From: Enterococcus sp. PF1-24
GTDB lineage: Bacteria > Bacillota > Bacilli > Lactobacillales > Enterococcaceae
NCBI RefSeq assembly: GCF_029893325.1
Contig: NZ_JARXWL010000026.1
Span: forward strand, 1 to 42,098
Length of the DNA stretch: 42,098 nucleotides
Reading direction: 5' to 3'
Below, one piece after another: positions 34,818-42,098 of the stretch; position 1 is the first letter of the stretch; the number at the start of each line of letters is the position of its first letter. A program made the position numbers and the translations under genes. The notes beneath the pieces are model-generated. The model was not told the origin of the DNA. It worked only from the letters and a program-made list of their open reading frames with translations, and searched no databases.

Positions 34818-34850
34818 AAAGGCTTGCTCAATTGGAGCAAGCCTTTTTTT
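34818..34850. terminator. Intrinsic terminator after pyk
   Basis: A perfect 12-bp stem (34818-34829 with 34835-34846 region) and a seven-T tail. It lies just before the convergent ABC gene end and may serve both strands. Confidence 0.92.
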
Positions 34851-34854
34851 GCGG

Positions 34855-35637
34855 TTATTCAGCTGGTAAAACCATTAAACGTTGTTGATTAATCGGGTAA
34901 AAAGTAATTGGCTTTTCGTAAAAAGCCGCCAATTTTTCTTTTGTAAAAAGTTCTGCTCGATTTCCTTGGGCAAAAACGCTGCCGTCTTTAATCATTAATA
35001 ATTTATCAAAAATCGGTAGCAATTCTTCTGTATGATGGGTGACGAAAAGTAAAGTCGGAGCATTTTTATCTTTGGCTAATTTTTCAATGGTAGTTAATAG
35101 CTGTTCTCTAGCAAATAAATCTAAACCGTTACAAGGTTCATCTAAAATCAACATTTCTGGCTTGGCCATTAAAGCCCGTGCGATTAAAACGATTTGCCGT
35201 TCCCCTTGTGAAAGCAACTGATAAGGTTTGCCAATTAAATCTTCAGCTTGAAAATTCACCAATAATTCTTTGGCTTGTGCCAATTCCTGTGGCGTATATT
35301 TTTGATAAATGCCGATGCTGGCAAATTTCCCTGATAAAACAATCATTTCGGATAGTTCAGAAGGACGAATCCGATATTGCAAAGCGGTGCTGACCCAACC
35401 GATGCGCTTTTGTAATTCAGGAATGGAAGTTCTACCAAAAACTTCTCCCAACACTTCTAAACGGCCGGCAGAAGGCCAATAACTCCCAGTAATTAATTGT
35501 AGTAATAAAGTTTTTCCCGCACCGTTTAAACCTAAAATTCCCCAGTGTTCATTTGCTTCAATCTCCCAATTGATATTTTTCAATAACGTTTTCTGCTCGC
35601 GTTGGAGCGAAACACCTTCAAAAGATAAAATTTTCAT
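34855..35637 (-). CDS. ABC transporter ATP-binding protein, YlmA-like
   Basis: A 260-aa ATPase. Walker A GLNGAGKT at 36-43, signature LSQGERQ at 142-148, Walker B ILDEP at 164-168 and the H-loop histidine H201 are intact. Overall it resembles YlmA and the stand-alone molybdate-type ATPases. No membrane partner is adjacent, so what it powers is unknown. The ATG follows AAGGAA at some distance. Confidence 0.85.
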   Translation of the reverse strand: MKILSFEGVSLQREQKTLLKNINWEIEANEHWGILGLNGAGKTLLLQLITGSYWPSAGRLEVLGEVFGRTSIPELQKRIGWVSTALQYRIRPSELSEMIVLSGKFASIGIYQKYTPQELAQAKELLVNFQAEDLIGKPYQLLSQGERQIVLIARALMAKPEMLILDEPCNGLDLFAREQLLTTIEKLAKDKNAPTLLFVTHHTEELLPIFDKLLMIKDGSVFAQGNRAELFTKEKLAAFYEKPITFYPINQQRLMVLPAE

Positions 35638-35784
35638 AACAAATAACTTCCTTCAGTTTTTATTTTCATTTTAGCATAAGTTGCAAGTTTAATCGTTGCT
35701 ATTTTTATAAAGTTTCATCAGGGAAAATGGCGGGAAATATTTTTAAAACTTTTGACTTTTGCAGCAACTTTAACTAAGATTGAG

Positions 35785-35812
35785 TTGGCAAGTAAGCGTT
35801 TTAAATTATAGT
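35785..35812 (+). promoter_or_regulatory. Promoter of the alcohol dehydrogenase with cre-like spacer
   Basis: TTGGCA, a 16-nt spacer and TATAGT. The spacer (35790-35805) reads AAGTAAGCGTTTTAAA, matching 14 of 16 positions of the cre consensus WTGNNARCGNWWWCAW, so CcpA repression is plausible. Confidence 0.55.
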
Positions 35813-35842
35813 TTAAATTAATATATTAGGAGGTTTTTATTG

Positions 35843-36910
35843 ATGAAAGGCTATGGAATGAAATCAGTGAATGAAGCGAGCTGGTTAGAAAAGGTAAAAC
35901 CGACAGCCGGACCAATGGATGCAATTTTACGACCGCTAGCGTTGGCGCCTTGTTCTTCTGACACCCACACGTTGCATGGTGGTTCAGGTGAAAAAGTCGA
36001 TACAATTCTAGGGCATGAAGCAATTGGTGAAGTGATGGAAGTTGGCGCATTAGTCAGCAAATTTAAAGTGGGAGATATTGTAGTTGTTCCTTGTGTAACG
36101 CCTAACTGGGAAGAAAAAGGCGTGCAAAATCCTCGCTCTAACGCTCACGACAGCGGGTTAATGGGCAGTTTCAAATTTTTAGCGCAAAAAGACGGCACTA
36201 TGGCTGAGTTTTTCCATGTAAATAATGCGGATGCCAACTTAGTGCTTTTACCAGAGGGCGTTTCAATGGAAGCGGCCTTGATGACGGTGGATATGATGTC
36301 AACTGGTTTTCATGGCATCGAACTGGCGGAAGTTGAATTTGGCGATACTGTAGTTGTCATCGGAATTGGGCCAGTGGGCTTAATGGCTGTCGCTGGGGCG
36401 AAATTAAAAGGGGCAGCCCGAATTATCGCCGTAGGTACTCGGCCTAATTGTGTGAAAATCGCAAAAGAATATGGTGCCACCGATATCGTAAGCTATAAAG
36501 AAGGGGATATTGTTGAACAAATTGTCGCTATGACTGGTGGCGGTGCTGATAAAACAATTATTGCTGGTGGCAATCAAGAAACTTTCACCCAAGCCATCGC
36601 ATTGACGCGGGAGTGTGGCGTCATCTCCAATGTCAATTTTTTTGATGTGACGGAAACTTTGGCGATGCCGGCTTATTTATGGGGCTTGGGGTTGGCAAAT
36701 AAAGATATTCGTGGTGGTTTCTGTCCTGGTGGAGCACGCAGAATTGAAAGAATGTTAAACATGATTAAATATGGGCGGATTGATACTACCAAATTAGTTA
36801 CGCATCGCTTTTATGGCTTTGCCGCGATTGAAGATGCCTTTAAAATGATGGACGAAAAACCGGCTGATTTAATCAAGCCAGTCATTTTTATTGATTGGGA
36901 TAAAGAATAA
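35843..36910 (+). CDS. NADP-type secondary alcohol dehydrogenase (zinc)
   Basis: A 355-aa medium-chain dehydrogenase very like the Thermoanaerobacter brockii secondary alcohol dehydrogenase. The single catalytic zinc site is C37, H57 and D149; the four-cysteine structural zinc loop of classical ADHs is absent, as in that group. The Rossmann loop GIGPVG is at 173-178, and AVGTRP further on corresponds to the NADP-selective GSRP of the model enzyme. TTAGGAGG stands 9 nt before ATG 35843. A monocistronic unit, likely for secondary alcohols or related ketones; the substrate is inferred. Confidence 0.92.
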   Translation: MKGYGMKSVNEASWLEKVKPTAGPMDAILRPLALAPCSSDTHTLHGGSGEKVDTILGHEAIGEVMEVGALVSKFKVGDIVVVPCVTPNWEEKGVQNPRSNAHDSGLMGSFKFLAQKDGTMAEFFHVNNADANLVLLPEGVSMEAALMTVDMMSTGFHGIELAEVEFGDTVVVIGIGPVGLMAVAGAKLKGAARIIAVGTRPNCVKIAKEYGATDIVSYKEGDIVEQIVAMTGGGADKTIIAGGNQETFTQAIALTRECGVISNVNFFDVTETLAMPAYLWGLGLANKDIRGGFCPGGARRIERMLNMIKYGRIDTTKLVTHRFYGFAAIEDAFKMMDEKPADLIKPVIFIDWDKE

Positions 36911-37021
36911 CAAAAATAGCTTGTTAAAAAGAAATGAAAATTTAGCTTTATTAAATAGAAGAAACTTGTTTTTTGTAAGGGGATTATTAGCAATTTTATG
37001 AAAGCTGTCAAGAAAATTTCA

Positions 37022-37050
37022 TTGACAAAGATTTCTTCCCCCTGTATAAT
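37022..37050 (+). promoter_or_regulatory. Consensus promoter of yceD-rpmF
   Basis: TTGACA, 17 nt and TATAAT: a perfect sigma-A promoter, as suits a ribosomal protein operon. Confidence 0.9.
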
Positions 37051-37079
37051 AACTTTTGTTGCTTAGAGGTGATGAAAAA

Positions 37080-37637
37080 ATGAAATGGTCTTTATTAGAG
37101 TTAAGGAAGTTTCAAGAAGAACCCCTTACTTTTGCTGAAACAATTGATTTGAAAGAAAATCTAATGAATCGTGATGCAACTATTCTAGACGTTCAACCTG
37201 TTGTCGTTGATGGCTTAGTAACTGTGAGTAAAGGTGAATATATTGTTCACTACACAATTTCAACAACATTAACTTTACCATCAAGTCGTTCTTTAACACC
37301 TGTTGAATATCCGTTGCAGTTAACTGTCGATGAAGTCTTTATGACTACGGAACAGTATCGTCAACGAAATGATTTAATTCCTGAAGAAGATATTATTCTT
37401 TTAGAAGCGGATACGATTGATTTGGATATTTCGGTAGCTGATAATATTTTATTAGCAATCCCGGTGCAAATCTTCACCGCCGAAGAAGAAACCGCCACTG
37501 ATTTACCGAAAGGGAGCGGTTGGCAAGTTTTATCTGAAGCAGATTATCATCAGCAAAAAGAACAGGCAGCCGATACGATTGATCCGCGTCTTGCGAAATT
37601 ATCCGAATTATTTTCTCCGGAAGAGGATTCAGAATAA
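37080..37637 (+). CDS. yceD: YceD (DUF177) family protein
   Basis: A 185-aa DUF177 protein, almost always found upstream of rpmF and linked in some bacteria and plants to 23S rRNA accumulation. The N-terminal [10 protein letters not shown], the central [14 protein letters not shown] and the acidic C-terminus are typical. ATG 37080 has AGAGGTGA 8 nt upstream; an earlier in-frame TTG at 37056 is not supported. rpmF follows 65 nt on. Confidence 0.92.
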   Translation: MKWSLLELRKFQEEPLTFAETIDLKENLMNRDATILDVQPVVVDGLVTVSKGEYIVHYTISTTLTLPSSRSLTPVEYPLQLTVDEVFMTTEQYRQRNDLIPEEDIILLEADTIDLDISVADNILLAIPVQIFTAEEETATDLPKGSGWQVLSEADYHQQKEQAADTIDPRLAKLSELFSPEEDSE

Positions 37638-37702
37638 TAGCTAAGATTGGAATATATCCGCATTTTTATAATGTAGGTTTTTACAAGGAGGTGCATTTGA
37701 CA

Positions 37703-37882
37703 ATGGCAGTACCAGCTAGAAGAACTTCAAAAGCTAAAAAAGCAAAACGTCGCACACATTACAAATTAACTATCAAAGGTTTGAATGAATGTTCAAACTG
37801 TGGCGAAATGAAAAAAAGCCACCACGTTTGTCCAAGCTGTGGTCATTACGACGGCAAAGATGTTATGGCTAAAGAAGCATAA
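37703..37882 (+). CDS. rpmF: Ribosomal protein L32 (zinc-binding form)
   Basis: A 59-aa 50S subunit protein. It starts [10 protein letters not shown] and has a zinc ribbon with C30, C33, C43 and C46, so it is the zinc-dependent (C+) paralogue. AAGGAGGTG stands 9 nt before ATG 37703; an upstream in-frame start at 37691 overlaps that site. TATAAT at 37667-37672 could give a weak extra promoter. Confidence 0.98.
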   Translation: MAVPARRTSKAKKAKRRTHYKLTIKGLNECSNCGEMKKSHHVCPSCGHYDGKDVMAKEA

Positions 37883-37942
37883 AAACATTTTTATAGAAAA
37901 TGTTTGAAAACCCCGAGTCTAACCATGGAGACTCGGGGTTTT
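37883..37942 (+). terminator. Two hairpins ending the yceD-rpmF transcript
   Basis: A small AT-rich hairpin (37883-37890 with 37897-37905) is followed by a strong 14-bp stem (37907-37920 with 37929-37942) whose flanks are A-run and T-run. Confidence 0.9.
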
Positions 37943-38022
37943 CCTATGGAATCGAAAGAAAACGCTTTTTCTTGTGTGAGAGGATTTTTTCGGTAATTCA
38001 GTGGATTTCCGCGACTATTTTG

Positions 38023-38051
38023 TTTTCATTCTGACATTCTTAGGATATAAT
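38023..38051 (+). promoter_or_regulatory. Promoter of gnd
   Basis: TTTTCA, a 17-nt spacer and a perfect TATAAT. The leader is about 86 nt, with a small hairpin (GAGAG-TTTT-CTCTC) near its 5' end. Confidence 0.6.
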
Positions 38052-38143
38052 GAGAGAGATTAGAGAGTTTTCTCTCACTGGTCTAACCTTACTAATGATT
38101 TCTAAATAAGGCAGACTGTTGTAAATAGGAGGATGTAGAGTAA

Positions 38144-39568
38144 ATGACAAAACAGCAAATTGGAGTCGTCGGCATGGCCGTAATGGGTAAAAACCTAGCT
38201 TTAAACATTGAAAGCCGTGGCTACTCTGTAGCAATTTATAATCGAACTGCAGCGAAAACGGAAGAAGTAATTGCTGAACACCCTGATAGGAATTTTAAAG
38301 CAGCGTATACAATTGAAGAATTTGTACAATCAATTGAAAAACCGCGCCGTATTTTACTAATGGTTCAAGCAGGTGCAGGTACTGATGCAACCATTCAATC
38401 TTTGTTGCCGCATTTAGATAAAGGCGATATTTTAATTGATGGCGGGAATACTTTCTTCCAAGATACTATTCGTCGTAATGAAGAGTTAGCAAACTCAGGC
38501 ATTAACTTTATCGGTACGGGTGTTTCTGGTGGAGAAGAGGGCGCTCTAAAAGGCCCATCAATCATGCCTGGCGGACAAAGAGAAGCTTACGAACTTGTAG
38601 CACCAATTTTAGAAGAAATTTCTGCTAAAACAGAAGATGGAACACCTTGTGTTACTTACATTGGCCCAAATGGTGCAGGTCACTATGTAAAAATGGTTCA
38701 TAACGGTATTGAATATGGCGATATGCAATTAATTGCAGAATCATATGATTTAATGAAAAATATCTTAGGTTTATCTGTTGATGAAATGGCTGAAATCTTT
38801 AACCAATGGAATCAAGGGGAATTAGATAGCTATTTAGTGGAAATTACCGCTGATATTTTAACTCGTAAAGATGATCAAGGCACTGGTCAACCAATCGTTG
38901 ATGTCATCTTAGATGCAGCGGGCAATAAAGGCACAGGTAAATGGACTAGCCAAAGCGCCTTAGATTTAGGTGTGCCGCTACCATTAATTACCGAATCAGT
39001 TTTCGCACGTTACATTTCGGCTTACAAAGAAGAACGAGTAAATGCTAGCAAAATTTTACCAAAACCTGAAGCCGTTGCTTTTACTGGTGACAAAGCTGCT
39101 ATGGTTGAAAAAATCCGTGAAGCATTATACTTTAGCAAAATCATGAGTTATGCTCAAGGCTTTGCTCAATTGAGATCAGCTTCTAAAGAATACCAATGGG
39201 ATTTACCTTTTGGTGAAATTGCAAAAATTTGGCGAGCAGGCTGTATTATTCGCGCTCAATTTTTACAAAAAATTACTGATGCTTACGATAAAAATAATGA
39301 TTTGGAAAACTTGTTGTTAGATGAGTACTTCATTGAAATTACTAAAAAATATCAGCAATCTGTTCGTGATGTTGTGGCGATGGCTGTTCAAGCTGGCGTA
39401 CCTGTGCCAACTTTCTCTTCAGCAATTGCTTACTACGATTCTTATCGAGCAGAACGCTTACCTGCTAATATTATCCAAGCCCAAAGAGATTATTTTGGTG
39501 CCCACACTTATCAAAGAACAGATAAAGAAGGCATTTATCATTATGCTTGGTATAATGAAGACAAATAA
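38144..39568 (+). CDS. gnd: 6-phosphogluconate dehydrogenase (decarboxylating)
   Basis: A 474-aa enzyme of the oxidative pentose phosphate pathway, forming ribulose 5-phosphate and NADPH. The coenzyme loop GVVGMAVMG is at 7-15, GVSGGEEGA near 127 binds substrate, and [16 protein letters not shown] holds the catalytic lysine. AGGAGG precedes ATG 38144. Length is normal. It is followed by a weak terminator and then the two-component genes. Confidence 0.98.
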   Translation: MTKQQIGVVGMAVMGKNLALNIESRGYSVAIYNRTAAKTEEVIAEHPDRNFKAAYTIEEFVQSIEKPRRILLMVQAGAGTDATIQSLLPHLDKGDILIDGGNTFFQDTIRRNEELANSGINFIGTGVSGGEEGALKGPSIMPGGQREAYELVAPILEEISAKTEDGTPCVTYIGPNGAGHYVKMVHNGIEYGDMQLIAESYDLMKNILGLSVDEMAEIFNQWNQGELDSYLVEITADILTRKDDQGTGQPIVDVILDAAGNKGTGKWTSQSALDLGVPLPLITESVFARYISAYKEERVNASKILPKPEAVAFTGDKAAMVEKIREALYFSKIMSYAQGFAQLRSASKEYQWDLPFGEIAKIWRAGCIIRAQFLQKITDAYDKNNDLENLLLDEYFIEITKKYQQSVRDVVAMAVQAGVPVPTFSSAIAYYDSYRAERLPANIIQAQRDYFGAHTYQRTDKEGIYHYAWYNEDK

Positions 39569-39583
39569 AGGTTAGATTACTGA

Positions 39584-39628
39584 CAAACTGAAGAGGAGTT
39601 AGTTTTGGCTAATTGCTTTTCAGTTTTG
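39584..39628 (+). terminator. Possible terminator after gnd
   Basis: CAAACTGAA (39584-39592) pairs with TTCAGTTTTG (39619-39628) with one bulge, and TTAG with CTAA inside. The following tail is only partly T, so read-through to the regulator genes is possible. Confidence 0.4.
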
Positions 39629-39680
39629 TTTCGGGTTAAAAATAAAATGTTTTTGTTAAACGAACAGAAAGGAAATTTAG

Positions 39681-40367
39681 ATGAGTAGTATTCTAATCAT
39701 TGAAGATGAAAAAAATTTAGCGCGGTTTGTTGAGTTGGAATTAAAACATGAAGGCTATCATACAGATGTTCATTACAATGGTCGAACTGGTTTAGAGGCG
39801 GCTTTGAATGGCGAATGGGATGCGATTTTACTTGATTTAATGTTGCCAGAATTGAACGGTTTAGAAGTTTGTCGACGCATTCGTCAAACTAAAAATACCC
39901 CAATTATTATGATGACTGCGAGAGATTCAGTAATTGACCGCGTTTCTGGTTTAGATCACGGCGCAGATGATTATATCGTAAAACCTTTTGCGATTGAAGA
40001 GTTATTGGCACGTTTGCGGGCGTTATTACGTCGAATTGATATTGAAGGCGACAAAAATATCACTAAGCAAACAACCCTGACTTTCCGTGATTTAACAATT
40101 GAAAAAGAAAACCGGGTAGTGCGTCGCGGCGATGAAGTGATTGAATTAACCAAACGGGAATACGAATTACTTTTAACTTTAATGGAAAGCATCAATTCTG
40201 TTTTAGCAAGAGATGTCTTGTTAAATAAAGTTTGGGGCTATGAAATTGAAGTGGAAACCAACGTAGTCGATGTTTACGTGCGTTATTTACGTAACAAAAT
40301 TGATGTTCCTGGCGAAGAAAGTTACATTCAAACGGTTCGCGGAACTGGTTACGTGATGCGTTCATGA
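39681..40367 (+). CDS. OmpR-family response regulator, ArlR/CovR-like
   Basis: A 228-aa regulator. The receiver domain (1-120) has the acidic pair E8-D9, the phosphoacceptor D52, MMTARD (Thr about 79) and the IVKPF lysine. The C-terminal winged helix binds DNA, with [11 protein letters not shown] and RYLRNKID. Overall resemblance is to ArlR/CovR. It overlaps the kinase gene by ATGA (40364-40367), so the partner assignment is firm; the regulon is unknown. Confidence 0.92.
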   Translation: MSSILIIEDEKNLARFVELELKHEGYHTDVHYNGRTGLEAALNGEWDAILLDLMLPELNGLEVCRRIRQTKNTPIIMMTARDSVIDRVSGLDHGADDYIVKPFAIEELLARLRALLRRIDIEGDKNITKQTTLTFRDLTIEKENRVVRRGDEVIELTKREYELLLTLMESINSVLARDVLLNKVWGYEIEVETNVVDVYVRYLRNKIDVPGEESYIQTVRGTGYVMRS

Positions 40368-41842
40368 GAAAAAAAGTCAAGCAACAACGAGAACTTAAAG
40401 GGCCTTCTTTAACACTGAAGTGGGCCTTTGCGAGTTCTTTCTTTATATTTGTGGTATTTACCATTTTCGCTGTGATTACTTATAAGAGCACCGTCAATTT
40501 AATTGTAGCTAGAGAAAAAAGTAACGCCCAACAAATGATGCGGGATACAGAGTTGCGTTTAGCGGTGGCTGAAGAAGCCTTTGATGCGGGCAATATTGTC
40601 AATTATTTAATTGCTGATCCGATTAAAGCTAACGATTATGGCGACAATGAAAATCTCTATGAAATTGATCCGCTGATTGCTGAATTAGGACAGCGCTTAT
40701 CAAGTTTATACGTCTATGATGTTTACGGTCAAACGATTTTCAAAACAGAAGACCAAAACTTAGCTTTATCTTCACGAGAAGAAACCGCTGCTGAGATAAC
40801 AACGATTAATGATGAAGCTGGCTTTTTAATGTCAAAGCCCTTATATTCCAGTAAAACTAAAGAATTATTAGGTTACGGCCAAGTTTTTTATAAACTGAAT
40901 AATTTTTACGAAATTCGCAATCGTTTGCTATCAACTTTGATTATTTTAGAAATTGTTTCATTAGTATTATCAAGCGGCTTAGGTTTTATTTTATCCAGCT
41001 ACTTCTTGAAACCATTAAAAGTTTTACGGGATACTATGGAAGTTATTCGCAAAAATCCGCAATCAACCGTTCATGTGCCGAAAATCAGCAGTAATGATGA
41101 ACTGGCTGATTTGGCAGAAATTTTTAATGAAATGTTGGATCGGATGCGACTTTACATTGAAAGCCAAGAGCATTTCGTTGAGGACGTCTCTCACGAATTA
41201 CGAACACCAGTGGCAGTAATCGAAGGGCATCTAAATATGCTTAATCGCTGGGGGAAAGACGATCCGGAAATTTTGGATGAATCAATTTTAGCTAGTTTGC
41301 AAGAAATTAGTCGTATGAAAAGCCTTGTTCAAGAAATGCTTGATCTTTCCAGAGCAGAACAATCAGAGATTATGTACAAAAATGAAATTTCTAACGGTAA
41401 AGAAGTCATTTATCAAGTCTTTAACAATTTTAAAATTCTCTATCCAGAATTTGTTTTCACGATTGATGATGATTTACCTAAAGAAGAACAAGTGCAAATT
41501 TACCGGAACCATTTTGAACAGTTGATTATTATCATTTTAGATAATGCGGTGAAATATTCAACCAAACGCAAAGAAGTTCATATTTCAATTTCTAAATCTC
41601 ATAATCAATTTGAAATTGCGATTCAAGATTTTGGTGAAGGGATTGCCGAAGAAGAAGTGCAAAAAGTTTTCAACCGATTTTATCGCGTGGATAAAGCCCG
41701 GGCACGTAATAAAGGCGGTAACGGTTTAGGCTTATCAATCGCTAAACAACTAGTAGAAAATTACAAAGGCCGAATTTCAGTAGAAAGTTCTTTAGGCCAA
41801 GGCACGATTTTTAGAATCTTCATTCCAATTGTTGCGGAATAA
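40364..41842 (+). CDS. Sensor histidine kinase, ArlS/CovS-like
   Basis: A 492-aa membrane kinase. Helix 1 (about 20-40) and helix 2 (about 190-213) bracket an extracellular sensor domain of about 150 residues. A HAMP linker (to about 265) leads to the HisKA domain with H277 in VSHELRTP. The ATPase domain has N394 in DNAVKYS, DFGEGI at 422-427 and GNGLGLSIA at 452-460. All catalytic boxes are intact. It is translationally coupled to the response regulator. Confidence 0.92.
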   Translation: MRKKVKQQRELKGPSLTLKWAFASSFFIFVVFTIFAVITYKSTVNLIVAREKSNAQQMMRDTELRLAVAEEAFDAGNIVNYLIADPIKANDYGDNENLYEIDPLIAELGQRLSSLYVYDVYGQTIFKTEDQNLALSSREETAAEITTINDEAGFLMSKPLYSSKTKELLGYGQVFYKLNNFYEIRNRLLSTLIILEIVSLVLSSGLGFILSSYFLKPLKVLRDTMEVIRKNPQSTVHVPKISSNDELADLAEIFNEMLDRMRLYIESQEHFVEDVSHELRTPVAVIEGHLNMLNRWGKDDPEILDESILASLQEISRMKSLVQEMLDLSRAEQSEIMYKNEISNGKEVIYQVFNNFKILYPEFVFTIDDDLPKEEQVQIYRNHFEQLIIIILDNAVKYSTKRKEVHISISKSHNQFEIAIQDFGEGIAEEEVQKVFNRFYRVDKARARNKGGNGLGLSIAKQLVENYKGRISVESSLGQGTIFRIFIPIVAE

Positions 41843-41845
41843 AAT

Positions 41846-41894
41846 AAAGCAGCTAGTTTCAATTTGCATTTTAAGTTGAAACTAGCTGCTTTTA
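41846..41894 (+). terminator. Intrinsic terminator of the two-component operon
   Basis: A perfect 17-bp stem (41846-41862 with 41876-41892), a 13-nt loop and a T tail. Confidence 0.95.
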
Positions 41895-42049
41895 TTAATA
41901 AGGAAATGAATAGGTATTTTACTGCGAAAGATGATCAAACATTTGTAGTGATTTTAACAGAAAATAACCATAAATTACGAACGTTATTACTAGTCAATAA
42001 GTAAAGAGTTCACCAATCAAAAAAACTTCAGAAAAATCACAAAAACAAC

Positions 42050-42078
42050 TTGCAATCTCCCATTATACTTGTTATATT
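42050..42078 (+). promoter_or_regulatory. Promoter reading out of the window
   Basis: TTGCAA, a 17-nt spacer and TATATT, with predicted start near 42085. The transcript would begin in the last bases of the window; the gene is not present. Nothing else is recognised between 41895 and 42049. Confidence 0.65.
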
Positions 42079-42098
42079 ATTACCTGTGCTTGAGACGC

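Noticed and set aside
37667-37672. Internal rpmF promoter
   Set aside because: TATAAT is perfect, but the best upstream box (TTGGAA) is only 14 nt away, so it is not listed as a feature of its own.

Overview
This window is AT-rich, tightly packed chromosomal DNA of a low-GC Gram-positive bacterium. Family content and gene order point to Lactobacillales, most likely Enterococcaceae: the yqeG-yqeH-yhbY-nadD-yqeK-rsfS-yqeM cluster, an EbsC/YbaK homologue, a DUF5052 lipoprotein, LtaS, a PmrA-type exporter, DnaE followed by pfkA-pyk, and an ArlRS/CovRS-like two-component system. The assignment rests on gene content and recalled protein resemblance, not on a database search. I found no rRNA or tRNA gene, prophage, IS element or CRISPR array.

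Layout. 1-517: end of an upstream transcript, two hairpins and two tandem copies of a ~119-nt palindromic repeat. 518-4974: ribosome assembly and NAD synthesis operon. 5109-7289 (-): lipoteichoic acid synthase. 7574-9267: an rRNA methyltransferase-like gene and a YbaK/EbsC deacylase. 9474-10727 (-): flavoprotein whose stop codon lies in a third repeat copy. 10956-12302: pgi. 12636-15381: a small DUF2187-like protein, a VTT-family membrane protein and a two-gene operon of an internally duplicated DUF1576 membrane protein with an uncharacterised 112-aa partner. 15670-19731: cupin, orphan peptide-binding lipoprotein, a frameshifted glycosyltransferase and a DUF5052 lipoprotein. 19790-24926: HAD phosphatase, then a beta-glucoside locus (GH1, orphan PTS EIIC, small membrane protein) divergent from an RpiR regulator. 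25260-28332: purine permease with a PurBox, multidrug exporter, DUF2929 protein. 28522-34799: dnaE, pfkA, pyk. 34855-36910: orphan ABC ATPase and a secondary-alcohol dehydrogenase. 37080-41842: yceD-rpmF, gnd and a response regulator/histidine kinase pair. The window closes in a strong promoter whose gene lies outside.

How it works together. Central carbon metabolism is well represented: pgi, pfkA, pyk and gnd, plus beta-glucoside uptake and a fermentative alcohol dehydrogenase. Candidate CcpA sites (cre) lie between the -35 and -10 of the DUF1576 operon and of the alcohol dehydrogenase, and in the bgl/rpiR intergenic region. A PurBox sits at the spacing known for PurR activation upstream of the purine permease. 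Most transcription units end in clear intrinsic terminators, many shared between convergent genes.

No obvious new defence or mobile system is present. The least explained items are the ~119-nt repeat family, the DUF1576 plus 112-aa pair, and the small membrane protein after the PTS permease.
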